Shown: positions 21,301 to 28,978 of the stretch, piece after piece | Layout: every line of letters starts with the position of its first letter | Position numbering within the stretch: the stretch's first letter is position 1 | From: Przewalskia tangutica | Lineage: Eukaryota > Streptophyta > Magnoliopsida > Solanales > Solanaceae | Direction: 5' to 3' | Length of the DNA stretch: 64,000 bases | Assembly: GCA_029844215.1 (NCBI GenBank) | Contig: CM056738.1 | Coordinates: 76,996,093 to 77,060,092 of the forward strand | Notes under the pieces: model-generated | What the model was told of the DNA's origin: nothing | The model's database searches: none | What the model saw: the letters and a program-made list of their open reading frames with translations, nothing else | Position numbers and translations under genes: made by a program

Positions 21301-24300
21301 CCACAGTGATGACAAGTACCCTTAAACTTTTCAGTTGTTTGGGACTTACTATCCTTTTGGAACTTTCGCTTCTTGCTCGGATTCCCTTTGACTTCTGTCA
21401 AGTTCGCCTTAGCCTCAGCGAGTCGTTTCCCCTTTGGCATGGCCTTCTTATTATCCTCCTGAATTTGGAGTTTGATAATAAGTTCATCTAATGTCATCTC
21501 CTTCGTCTTGAGTTTCAAGTAATTCATAAACTCAATCCACGAGGGAGGCAGCTTCTCGATCAATGCCCCAACCAAGAATTGTTCGTTGGGATTCAATCCT
21601 TCCAAATCCGGGTGATGTAAAATCATTTGAAATTCCTGGACATAGGATGCCACACTTTTGTTATCCACGATTTGAAATTTCAGGAACTTCCCAATGATGA
21701 ACTTCTTGCTACCCGCATCTTGAGTGTTGTATTTCTTTTGAAGTTTGTCATGCTGTTTGGCGCTTTCAGCGGTCTGATATCTGATAGAGGATCGGACAAA
21801 CTTTAGAATATAGTTCCTACACATGAAATCACTATGTTTCCATGCTTGAACCATCCTCGTGTAAATGCGTCGACATGGTTACCTTAACCCTCCCGCCAAA
21901 TCATTTGGCTGAGGGTTCACGTCTTCCCCAACTAGTGGAGGGTCTTCGGTTAGGAAACGTGACATTCCCATAACCGTCAGAAAAAATATCTTTTGCTGCC
22001 ATCTCTTAAAGTGAGTACTCATGAACTTTTCAGGACGTTCATGGTGAAAACCAGCGGGTGTTGTGGAAGTGGCACCCCCTTGAGTTGTTGCAAAGGCGTT
22101 GGAATGCCTCTAACAGGAGCATAGGCATTCTGGACGCCATGGGTAGTGGTATAGGCACTATAAGTGCCCGGAGCAGCAGCAGAGACATTGGTTGTGCCAA
22201 AAGCAGTGGTAGCACTAGAAGTGTCAAAAACAGTAGTTTGGAAGACATTAGGAATGCCTGGATTAGTTGGGGTGTAGGCAGCGTCATTGCCTTGAGCATT
22301 GGTGGGATTGACATTAGTAGTGTCAAAAGCAGTGGAGTTGAAGGCATTAGAATTGCCTTGAGTGGTGTTCGAATTTCCAGCGTTGGTTTGATCTTCAGCA
22401 GACATTGTTATTGTTGAAAGCAGTGAATATTATCTTAAGTTTGTTGGATATGAAGTGTAGAAACAATGAAATGGGAATTGTAACAACAACAACAAGTAAC
22501 AAGAAATCTGGAAATCAAACAAAGAAATAGTTTTGCTGAGTTGATTGGATGAACAATCTATCCTTAAGATAATATTGTCCTGTATATCCTTTCAACGGTT
22601 TTAATGGCAACTTATCTCCCAAGATAAAACAGCAATCAAACAAATGAGCAAAGTAACTCAAGTGTTTGCTTAGGAAAAGGGATCTTTGAGTGTTTTGTGA
22701 TTGCAAGAGAAGAAGACAACTTTAGAGAATTGCTTAGTGAATGTGTATTTTGCAATTGTGCCAAAGGCATCAATTTATAGGTAGATGAATTTGTCTTCTC
22801 AATTAACCAAATGAATGGTCATCAGTGTCAAGTAATGACCATTGATATTGAGGTTTATTCAGCCTAGTAATGGCTGAAATCATTAGCCAAATAATGGAGA
22901 TTAATTGCTCCAAAGTCAGCTCAAGAATCAGCCTTAATTCGCCTTGGCGTTCGAAAGCGTCGAAGCACGCGGTGCCTAAATTCGATGAAGTCACCGAACC
23001 GAAAGCGAATTTGCACCGCGATCCATCGCTTGTGCACCGCGGTGCCTCTTAGTATTTCCACGGCGATTTTTCTGATTCATTTCATCTCTTACACATTTCT
23101 TCCTTTCATTTATCAACGTGAAACTATTCGTCATTTGGCCAATAACCGTCTATTTTCTTACGTCTCAAACAATTCGTATACGTACCAATATCTCTTCCAT
23201 TTAAGGAAATAATGATCATTGGCACTTTATATGCACGTGTGTGGAATCATATTTCCAACGTGCGGGGCCCCAATTATTCGATTCATAATTAATAGAATTT
23301 ACTTTATTTCACGTTTAATAAATATTTCCAACAGTTAATATTCTTTATTTTGGTCACGGACAACCAACAACGAAGGAAAAGCACCCTTGACGGACAATTT
23401 AGGGAAAGAAGCCAGCGACTGGCATATTATTGGTACGGCAGTCATTCTAGTGCGGTGAAGTTAGTGCACAAACTTGGTAGTAAGAAAATACTGATGCAAG
23501 AACATTTTCTAGCCTATTCAATAACAAAAATAACAAAGTCTCAATCCAAAACTAGTTGGGTTTGGCTACACGAGTCCTCAATATTTGTACCACTCCATTT
23601 AGGCACTATAGTCATTTCATTCCAATACACAATAAATTTTCCATCTTCAATCCTAAAGATCTAGACTAAATAATCAGCAATATTAGTCCTCCTACAACTG
23701 AAGAACTAGATGAAAGATAAATATAGCTGCAAACTTGAAACTCCTTCCTAGACATTGTAATTTCATAGAGCTGCTTTCATTACTCAAAGGAATAGGTCCC
23801 CCTTCCTACAATCAAAACTTTTTTACTTTTTCTTTTGATAACGGTGAAGCTTGGGCCTGTTTGCGCGCACCTCAACTCAGTGTCACATCCGGGTTCCCGG
23901 GAGCTTTTCCTTAGACTATAATCTAGTTAAAATGCTTTCCCTTTTCAATGAAAAAGTTAAAAAAATGTTCATGTGATTTCCAAACAGACTTTACAAAAGT
24001 AAGAAATGAGACAACTTTATGTAATTAGATAAGGGGATTCTGAAAGTCAAAACTCATGAACATAGAACACACTCATTAAACCAAAAGACTTCTTCAATCA
24101 TAGGGGGGAAATGGGACTGTTGGTTCTTTGATCAGATTGTAAGTAACGAAAACAGGGTTAAAGAGTATTCAAAAGGTTAAACAAATGGAACGCTGAGTCG
24201 AGAGATGACTTTTTGTCTTTAAGACAAAATTGTCCCGTATAAATGCTTTTACGGTATTGGGCAATAGTTTTCCAAGATAAAACAGCAACTAATCAATTGT

Positions 24301-26000
24301 ACAAAGCAAATACAACTGATCCTAGCGAAGAAGATGAATAAGAACAGATTGCTGAAGAAAGAGAGTGGAAAATGATTTCTACCTGCTTTCTGTATTGTCA
24401 TTTTCTGTGTGTATGTTCTTGACGATGAACAAGACAAAAAGATAAACTAGTTTCAATTAAGTCTTGTAATTGTTGGCCTTTATTGCGTTCTGAGCAATTA
24501 AGTCTTGTAACTGTTGGCATTTATTGCCTATTGCCTTTGAAACATTTTGAGCAATTAAGCTACCAACCGTTACGTTTTCGGAAGACATCAACGCCCCATG
24601 CCTCGAGATCGGACCGGACGGGCGGGCGGTGGCGCGCGTGTGGGGCTTAGCCCCGAACCCAAGCTCACCTAGGTCCTCCCTCTTTCAAACACATGGGTTA
24701 CCCCTTGGGGCCCCAAACCCTTACTCAAACTTAGAGTTTATATATTGCATAAACTCTTCATCTTTTACCAATGAGGGATATTTGTCATTTTTGGCCAAAG
24801 ACCCTCCGTCTTTTATGTCTCAAACACCTTACTTTGTGTACCAATATCTCTTTCATTTCTTAACGAAATTTGACGATACTTGACACTAACATCATCTACT
24901 TACTTAGTAGATTAGGCATATACGAAGAAACGATGTTGCGGGGCCCACGTGTTTAAGTCATTCAAGGGATAAACTCAATCCCACATTAGTAAAATTTCCA
25001 ACAGAAACAACATTGATCTTTCCGTTTGGCCATCGATAATTTTTACTTTTTGCGGAATTTTATTCCAGAATCATGTTTGGACATAGAATTGTTACAATTT
25101 TCCAGAATTCAAATAAATGTTTTCACATTTTCACTCCAAATTACTCAAAAAAATCCAAGTTTGTATTCATGTCCAAACACAACTCCAATTTCTAAATACC
25201 ATTTTTCAACTTTTTCCATATACTATTTTTTTTCTTTTCAAATTTCACATTTTTTATGTACAAACGCCCACTAAATATAACATTAGTTAATGCAAAACAA
25301 TAAGGTTAGAAACTAAAAGAGTAAAAAAAAAAAAAAGAACAGATAGTACTTACAAGAACTGGCAGCCAGAAATCTTTTCTCCAGCTCTTCTAACACACTC
25401 AAGAGTAACTGGTTCTCCTTTATCATCTCTGTAAGCTCCCTATAAAGAAGTTGTAACAAAATAAACTAAATTGCCTAAGTACATAAGACGTCAATTATTT
25501 GCAATGTGCACTTTTGATCTCATTGCTTGTAAATATTAAAAAATTTACCATGATTATCAATTGTTGCACCACGTAATTACACATGTGTTATGTTAATCAT
25601 GTCCTGTTACTCCATATTTGACCATCTAACATAGTTCTAAATGGTCAAAATATAATATATTTCCTACCTAAAGAGACTAAAAATACATGTTTCAATTAAT
25701 TAGAGGTTAAATGAGTTTAGCCAGATAACACAAAAACTAAAGTAAAAATAAAAATATTAGGGACTAAAAATGCTATTGTCCCGTTAACAAAATCAAGAAG
25801 AGAAAGAACAGTACCACACCAAGATTGAGCTTCAATGGACTTGGGTCAGAGAGAAAAGCCTCAGTAACACTGGTGATTGGGTCCTTAGGAGCTGGCAGTA
25901 CATGGTCCCACCATCCCATATTGCTTTTTCTGCCATTTGTTGCTACTGAGGTAGATAGCCATCTATTATTATTACTGAATTTAAGATGTCTGCTCCACAT
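6260..26000 (-). CDS. mitochondrial-type aspartate aminotransferase-like protein, 10 exons
   Basis: The predicted enzyme transfers an amino group between aspartate and 2-oxoglutarate using PLP. Exons (minus strand): 25815-26000, 25354-25439, 9681-9887, 9495-9600, 8730-8834, 8467-8639, 7382-7541, 7212-7307, 7051-7145, 6260-6329. They total 1284 nt, giving 427 residues plus stop, with GT-AG borders and compatible phases throughout. Conserved: GVGAYR, SGTGACR phosphate site, CAHNPTG (Asn194, pig numbering), FFDMAYQG (Asp222, Tyr225), SFSKNMGLYG (PLP Lys258) with Arg266, RAMYS (Arg292), GRISMAG (Arg386). The first ~27 residues are Arg/Ser/Asn-rich without acidic residues, fitting a mitochondrial presequence. 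Odd: the usual EYLPMGG block with Tyr70 reads ESTKAAA, and YSNPP reads YSSSP. Intron 2 holds about 12 kb of retrotransposons. An intact frame argues against a pseudogene; activity is unproven. Confidence 0.95.
6902..7001 (-). mobile_element. 5'-truncated LINE tail in intron 9
   Basis: Read on the minus strand this is the last ~100 bp of the LINE family also present at 49177-49747 and 53660-54430: a pyrimidine-rich ACTCTACCCTCCCC block, TACTGGGTATG and a (TTG)n tail. TAGGTAT flanks it on both sides (6895-6901 and 7002-7008), a target-site duplication. Confidence 0.8.
7051..7145 (-). CDS. aminotransferase exon 9
   Basis: Acceptor AACTTCAG; peptide VGMFYFSGLSPKEVDRL to FHIYMTNDGRI, with the substrate-carboxylate Arg in GRIS. 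Donor GTACTT; ends with two bases of the Ser codon. Confidence 0.93.
7212..7307 (-). CDS. aminotransferase exon 8
   Basis: Acceptor CGCATAAG; 32 codons from VMVDRLIRMR through TLRRTLEEL to SWEHITKQ. Donor GTACCG. Confidence 0.92.
7382..7541 (-). CDS. aminotransferase exon 7
   Basis: Acceptor AAACCAG; peptide from IVSRDEKQA through KSQLQQIVRAMYSSSP to ALWEEEVK. The substrate-binding Arg is kept in RAMYS, but the usual SNPP reads SSSP. Donor GTAATA. Confidence 0.93.
8129..8335. mobile_element. hAT-type MITE in intron 6
   Basis: Terminal inverted repeats CAGGGCCGTCT and AGACAGCCCTG match at 10 of 11 positions. Flanks GATGGATC (8121-8128) and GATGAATC (8336-8343) match at 7 of 8, giving the 8-bp duplication typical of hAT elements. 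The 207-bp interior has no coding capacity. Confidence 0.8.
8467..8639 (-). CDS. aminotransferase exon 6 (catalytic lysine)
   Basis: Acceptor GTTTTCAG; contains FFDMAYQG, FLEDGH and the PLP-lysine motif AQSFSKNMGLYG, then HRVGCV. Donor GTAGAC; ends with two bases of a Ser codon. Confidence 0.94.
8730..8834 (-). CDS. aminotransferase exon 5
   Basis: Acceptor TCTCACAG; 35 codons including CSFFLLHPCAHNPTGVDP, with the PLP-ring Asn in HNPTG. Donor GTTTAG. Confidence 0.93.
9495..9600 (-). CDS. aminotransferase exon 4
   Basis: Acceptor ATGAAG; the first base completes the Asn codon of WSNHHDIWRD. The peptide continues with YHYYDPDTKGL and ends MNDIK before donor GTTTGG. Confidence 0.92.
9681..9887 (-). 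CDS. aminotransferase exon 3
   Basis: Acceptor TTGGCAG at 9894-9888. The peptide runs from ESTKAAAKSK through KLAYGNDSN and the phosphate-binding ALSGTGACRLF to MPSWS. Donor GTAAAT. The first part differs from the family consensus but aligns without gaps. Confidence 0.92.
9888..10530 (-). other. intron 2, host part next to exon 3
   Basis: No coding signal. A 13-bp inverted repeat (TGAACTTCACTTG at 10129-10141 against CAAGTGAAGTTCA at 10273-10285) with repeated CTTCAA-type words between suggests an old small hairpin element. GGCTTTGATACTATAGG near 10431 resembles an eroded minus-strand copia primer site. Confidence 0.4.
10536..10769 (+). repeat. LTR-A, left copy with target duplication on both sides
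   Basis: This matches the 3' LTR of element A at 16301-16570 with three small deletions, begins TGTTAG and ends TTTCA. GGGAC precedes it (10531-10535) and follows it (10770-10774), exactly as a solo LTR would look. The host sequence after it also follows the true 3' LTR at 16571-16601. Confidence 0.88.
10801..11741 (-). repeat. LTR-B, left duplicate copy
   Basis: This matches the LTRs of element B at 16602-17536 and 22442-23333 (TGTTGGATATGAAG ... TTTCCAACA in plus orientation). It is followed by the first ~20 bp of B internal sequence (CCCCTCTTGGAAGAG) and then, at a shared TTTTG, by the tail of LTR-A. It holds perfect copies of the 12-bp palindrome GCACCGCGGTGC at 11328 and 11439. Confidence 0.88.
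11950..13100 (+). pseudogene. gag of element A, frameshifted
   Basis: The N-terminus MSDSKTSFHPALAISNIKS is typical of this copia gag group, but the frame shifts near 12100. The capsid-like part continues in a second frame (KELWDTLDATVLGWIYATI) to a TAG at 12260, then in a frame beginning about 12269 (LEQEFSSIDMEDF, CQRLKMLADQL, LVLQLVSGL). The tail is Asn/Lys-rich, then Gly/Gln/Trp-rich (12757-13083). No CCHC knuckle is seen. Multiple breaks make it non-functional. Confidence 0.8.
13105..13770 (+). pseudogene. protease and integrase zinc domain of element A
   Basis: The protease motif NNWYMDSGATSHMT is intact, followed by GNGHSIPI and LKNVFHAPKLVKNLIS. The integrase zinc-binding domain appears as LWHERLGHPGDN and CYSCPLGQH. 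The frame runs uninterrupted for 221 codons and stops at 13768, where sequence of the first part of the integrase core is missing. Confidence 0.85.
13771..14443 (+). pseudogene. integrase core of element A, internal deletion
   Basis: The core is recognisable from about 13880 (SIQCDNGREFDN, FSCPHTSPQNGKAERK) to the C-terminal YDHLRVFECLCY and PCVFLGYPSHHKGY. The first catalytic Asp region, normally between the zinc domain and this block, is largely deleted near 13760-13830, and the frame shifts near 14110. Confidence 0.8.
14416..16296 (+). pseudogene. reverse transcriptase and RNase H of element A
   Basis: A Pro/Gln-rich linker (14416-14760) leads to RT: NWKMTMDDEYHAL, then across a frame change near 14975 CGETFSPVVKPAIIRTVL, LNVKNAFLHGHL and the catalytic LLLYVDDIILT. 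RNase H remnants (YTDADWAG-like near 15838) and the end motif ADIFTKGLP follow, with TGA at 16294. Frameshifts near 14980, 15420, 15500 and 15660 disable the protein. Confidence 0.82.
16301..16570 (+). repeat. 3' LTR of element A
   Basis: This 270-bp LTR starts TGTTAGAATATTAG directly after the purine-rich ATTGAGGAG and ends CTCTTTCA. The target duplication GGGAC follows. It carries three short segments (4 to about 17 bp) absent from the left copy. Confidence 0.9.
16602..17536 (-). repeat. 3' LTR of element B
   Basis: On the minus strand it begins TGTTGGAAATATTTATTAAA right after the purine tract AGAGGGGAT (17545-17537) and ends CATATCCAACA. It contains the palindrome GCACCGCGGTGC at 17128-17139 plus diverged relatives near 17199 and 17240. 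Confidence 0.9.
17537..18157 (-). other. 3' untranslated region of element B
   Basis: About 620 bp between the RNase H stop and the purine tract has no frame. The same sequence recurs in element K at 61837-62457, so it belongs to the family and not to the host. Confidence 0.7.
18158..19500 (-). pseudogene. reverse transcriptase and RNase H of element B
   Basis: Reading on the minus strand: APVSRMTSIRMFIAIAV and MNVKTAFLNGDLEEEIYM (near 19400-19290), SLYGLKQ, the catalytic ICLYVDDLLITG (about 19092-19057), YLTNCTRPDIAYAVNKLARF, then RNase H with the end blocks SRHIRQRHEPVRQLI and NPLTKGMT. Frames change near 19110, 18840 and 18500, so several small indels separate the parts. The active-site YVDD itself is kept. 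Confidence 0.85.
19610..20742 (-). pseudogene. integrase of element B
   Basis: The zinc-binding domain reads LWHHRLRHVNYQSL and CEVCIEAKLSK (20742-20600). The core has IHTDICD, FIDDDTKFCYLYLLKGKDE, TIRSDRGGEY and NGVAERKNRTL, giving all three acidic catalytic positions. The C-terminal part includes VWGCIAKVKVPMPKQ and CIFIGYA. Frame changes near 20485 and 20066 break it. Confidence 0.87.
20706..21854 (-). pseudogene. gag C-part, zinc knuckle and protease of element B
   Basis: A 382-codon open frame begins within gag (VQAWKHSDFMCRNYIL), passes a UBN2-like capsid region (SYVQEFQMILHHPDL, LIEKLPPSWIEFMNYL), a Lys-rich stretch, and an intact CCHC knuckle CHHCGKVGHMVKDC. The protease motif is WWLDTGATRHICS and then LKEVMHVPKICRNLIS. 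This is the best-preserved frame of the element. Its true start lies further right, across stops near 21880. Confidence 0.88.
22019..22405 (-). pseudogene. gag N-terminus of element B, Asn/Thr-rich
   Basis: ATG at 22405 lies about 37 bp inside the 5' LTR border and starts a 128-codon frame rich in Asn, Thr, Ala and Pro, with loosely repeated phrases such as NAFNSTAFDTTN and TTAFGTTN. It ends at a TGA, after which gag-like sequence continues in another frame (FLTEDPPLVGED). This leading domain is longer and more repetitive than usual for copia gag. Confidence 0.75.
22442..23333 (-). repeat. 5' LTR of element B
   Basis: This 892-bp LTR ends (plus orientation) in TTTCCAACA followed by the duplication GTTAA. 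It holds the palindrome GCACCGCGGTGC at 23034-23045. Inward of it I do not find the TGG-starting tRNA-complementary site expected in a copia element. Confidence 0.9.
23334..24117 (-). other. intron 2, host part between elements B and C
   Basis: No gene is visible. GATAACGGTG followed by TTTGCGCGCACCTC (about 23837-23872) resembles the head of a dispersed short repeat common in Solanaceae introns, perhaps a SINE; this is recollection of pattern only. Confidence 0.3.
24118..25003 (-). repeat. solo LTR C, related to LTR-B
   Basis: The 886-bp stretch runs TGTTGGTTC ... ATTTCCAACA and shares blocks with LTR-B in the same order (AAATTGTCCCGTATA, CAAGATAAAACAGCAA, ACCAATATCTCTTTCAT, GGGGCCC). No internal element sequence adjoins. 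Flanks GGGAC and GAAAC agree at three of five positions, a degraded or absent duplication. Confidence 0.75.
25004..25353. other. intron 2 near exon 2 with probable MITE (about 25027-25270)
   Basis: CCGTTTGGCCAT at the left and TACAAACGCCCAC at the right are imperfect inverted ends. The interior has several TGTCCAAAC / TTTGGACA inverted words. This layout matches small foldback-type elements of about 250 bp. I see no target duplication. Confidence 0.4.
25354..25439 (-). CDS. aminotransferase exon 2
   Basis: Acceptor TATAG precedes GGAGCTTAC; the peptide is GAYRDDKGEPVTLECV through GCQF. Donor GTAAGT follows at 25353. It ends with two bases of a codon completed by the first base of exon 3. Confidence 0.92.
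25815..26000 (-). CDS. aminotransferase exon 1
   Basis: ATG at 26000-25998 with A at -3 starts the presequence; GWWDHVLPAPKDP and TEAFLSDPSP mark the mature N-terminus. The exon ends after GTG at 25815 with donor GTACTG. Confidence 0.92.
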
Positions 26001-26217
26001 GTTGATCTTCTTGATTTGTACTGTGAAAAATAGTGTATGTTAATGGGGATATTAAGGGAAGAAGACATTGAAAACAATGCTTTGCTATGGCAGTGCCAAA
26101 TTCCAATGGGCTGTCTTCTCCCAGTTTCAAACAGTACCTATTTTCAGCACCAATTTTAAATTCAGCCAAATATTGTCTCCTCTAGCTTTTACTTGTCCGC
26201 TATCAATTTTATATACC
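26001..26217 (-). promoter_or_regulatory. 5' UTR and core promoter of the aminotransferase gene
   Basis: Minus-strand GGTATATAAAATTG (26217-26204) is a good TATA box, placing the likely start of transcription near 26175 and giving a 5' UTR of about 175 nt. I see no ATG-initiated upstream frame that would obviously repress translation. Confidence 0.55.
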
Positions 26218-26799
26218 CTTAAAAAATAATAAATAAAATATATAATTTATCATAATATTTATATCAATTGATGTATACTTTTAATAAACTTAATAAATAA
26301 TATAAAATAAGTAATTATTACTATGAGTAAAATGAAAAAATTTATTTTTTCTTGATATACTAAAAGTGATAAGTATAAGCGAAAATGTAATACAATGAAG
26401 GGAGGGAGTATTATTTAAAGTTTACAAAGACTCGTGTCTTTTTATAATGATTTTACATGGAAAGAAAGCAATAAAAAAATACTCTTTTAGTCTTAATTTA
26501 TGTGTTGCATTTTAATTGGTCATGATTTTTATTTTAATTTTTATTTAAAAATATAATTTAAAATAAATCATGAATATTTATGTGATTTTAACTTATACAT
26601 CATCTTAGTAAGTGTAAAATTTGAGATCAAATTATTTTTAAATATAAATAAATATTATTCTTTTAAAATATATTATAAAACTATTATATCATATAAACAT
26701 CAGAAGGCTCCTATACAAAAGCTATATCTCCCTCCTCTAAGAATGAATAGATTTGAATACTGATTTTACGCAACTTTTACCCACTTGCTTACACTACGA
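26218..26799. other. AT-rich upstream region with MITE-like remnants
   Basis: GAAGGGAGGGAGTATT at about 26397-26412 and TCTTAATTTATGTGTTGC at about 26493-26510 resemble the two ends of common short non-autonomous elements. No gene is visible. This is the gap between the aminotransferase promoter and element D. Confidence 0.4.
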
Positions 26800-26942
26800 T
26801 ATTGGAATAATTTCTCTTCCGGATTTCTTTCATTAATTATAATATATATAGTTGTACAAATGTGATTTTTAATACAGTAAGACTCTTAAGTTAACTTAAA
26901 TACATGATACTAATAAATACAATATATACTGAAGAATATTCG

Positions 26943-27401
26943 CTAACACACCCCCTCAGACGGAGCGGAAGGAGGCCGAATGCTCAGGCTAGATCTGAAG
27001 TATGTGAACAGTTTTCTGGGTAGTCCCTTTGTGAAGATGTCTGCATATTGATAAGAGGAAGGTACATGTAGAATTTTGACAAGACCACGTGTCACCTTCT
27101 CACGAACAAAATGAATATTCATCTCAATATGTTTGGTCTGTTGATGCTGGACCGGATTATGAGACATATAGATAGCAGATATGTTATCACAATAGACTAT
27201 AGATGCCTTACGCAATAGACAACTCAGCTCCAAGAGAAGATTCCGGAGCCAACAGATCTCAGCAACTACATTAGCAACACCCTTATACTCTGCTTCGGCA
27301 CTGAATCGGGGTAACGTGGCTTGTCGCCGCGTACGAAGATCGATTATCCCCAAGAACACACAATAGCACGAGGTAGGCGTCTCGTGTCCGCACTCGACCA
27401 A
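26943..27401 (-). pseudogene. RNase H of element D
   Basis: The peptide includes CYCVFLG, RRQATLPRFSAEAEYKGVANVV, VYCDNISAIYMSHNPVQHQRTK-type sequence, and the end block ADIFTKGLPRKLF. Frame changes near 27340-27400 separate it from RT. It closes just before the purine tract. Confidence 0.85.
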
Positions 27402-28275
27402 TCAGCATCTGTGTAGGAAAGTAACTTGTTCGGAGCGGAGGGGTAGAGATGCAACCCATAGTCAGGAGTGCCCTTAATGTATCTGATAATACGCCAAGAG
27501 CAGAAAACGGTTCCTCGGGCGTCGTGAGCAGACACACCTCTTTGGACGGCATATGCAATATCGGTCGGTGAAAGTGAGTCTTGAAGAGCACCTGCAAGAC
27601 TTCGATAGAGAGTAGGATCAGACACTGGATCACCCTCAGAAGCACTGAGCTTGGATTTCGAATCAACAGGAGTGGGCATAGCCTTGCAATTCGACATCTT
27701 AGCTCTGAACACAATTTCTTCTGCATACTTACGATGACTCAAGAACATATTATCTGCAGATCTAGTGACTGATATACCCAAGAAGTAACTCAGCTTTCCC
27801 AAATCAGTCATAGCAAATTCAATTTTGAGAAGAGCAATAATGTCATTTTTCAACTTATCAGATGAGGCAGTGAGAACAATGTCATCAACATATAATAACA
27901 AGTAAGCGATGTCACTACCATAATGAAAAATGAACAGAGAGGTGTCACACCTGCTGCAAATAAACCTAATCTGCATAATATACCTGGCAAACCGGTCATA
28001 CCAAGCACGAGGTGCCTACTTTAGACATAGAAAGACTTCCTGAGCCGACATACATAATGAGGAACAGTAGGATGAACAAAATCAGATGGTTGATGCATGT
28101 ATACAGTTTCTTTCAAATCTCCATGAAGAAATGCATTCTTGACATCCAGATGATGAATCGACCACCTCTTACCCATATCAATGCTATGAACAGTACGAAT
28201 CGTAGCCGGTTTAACAACCGGGCTAAAAGTATCACCACAGTCAATGCCCTCCTGCTGATTAGTGTCATTTACCAT
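27344..28275 (-). pseudogene. reverse transcriptase of element D
   Basis: The first part (28275-28021) has IDCGDTFSPVVKPATIRTV and LDVKNAFLHGDLKETVYM, then a break near 28015. The second (27976-27344) contains the catalytic YLLLYVDDIVLTASS, LGKLSYFLGI and SLAGALQ, running into RNase H (YTDADWS). The active site is intact but the frame is not. Confidence 0.87.
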
Positions 28276-28978
28276 AAGTCTAGCCTTGTATCATTCCAAA
28301 ACCCCACTATCTCTGAATTTGTGACGAAAAAGCCACAAACATCTAATCACACTCACCCCCTCTGGTCTAGGAACAAGATCTCAAGTATGTTGCCTAGTTA
28401 AAGCATTATATTCCTCAGACATGGCTATATTTCAATTAGGGTCAAGTTTGGCCAATTTGGGAAGCGAAACGTAAAAATGGCTTCTCTCTTTGTCTCCGCT
28501 GAACTCTTTTGTAATAGCTTAATGAGCTGAACCAACAAGAGTGAGGCGTCGGTCGGTCCTAGAAACGGCGGCAGCGGCGTGAGGAGTTAACGACCGGACG
28601 TGCTGCATTTCACAATTATAGTTCACTGCGCCCGCTCCTTTAAATGGCGGCTCTTTGGGAATGGAGAAATGGTTTGGACAGACAGGTTAAACTGGACTTT
28701 AGGTTTGAAAATTCCGTGTTTGGCATGAGTTTCCATTTGGTGACTGGGGATATTGGGTGGTGGCATTGTTGAAGTGACAGTTGGAGGTTAGTTCATCTGG
28801 AAGGTGGTTGCATGATCTTGAAGCGATGGAGGAGCATTGAACTCTGGAAGAGAGCGCGTGCATCCTCGAGGACATGGTGCTAAAAGTTCTGCATGAAGAG
28901 GGGGCTCACTGGAAGGCAGGAACCGCGGTGCATCAACTGTGGACCGCGGTTCTGAAGTTGAAATTTGGGTAAGCTGAC
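28276..28978 (-). other. integrase-RT linker of element D
   Basis: Several frames here read Pro/Ser-rich peptide on the minus strand with stops, as in the variable linker of copia polyproteins. Two ACCGCGGT palindromes (about 28922 and 28943) fall inside this formerly coding stretch. Confidence 0.55.

Larger units (their letters stand above)
16602..23333 (-). mobile_element. copia element B, full length
   Basis: Two LTRs of about 0.9 kb (16602-17536 and 22442-23333) bound an internal region with gag, protease, integrase, RT and RNase H on the minus strand. GTTAA lies on both sides (16597-16601 and 23334-23338). Internal frames carry several stops and shifts. It is in the same orientation as the host gene and lies inside its intron 2, 31 bp from the end of element A. 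Confidence 0.93.

Noticed and set aside
22058..22417. Plus-strand frame antisense to element B gag
   Set aside because: It mirrors a low-complexity gag leader on the other strand.
6260..26000. Aminotransferase as a pseudogene
   Set aside because: No stop, frameshift or damaged splice site was found in ten exons; phases all agree.
25981..26169. Upstream open frame overlapping the aminotransferase start
   Set aside because: Its first codon is TTG, not ATG; no ATG-initiated upstream frame of that kind exists.
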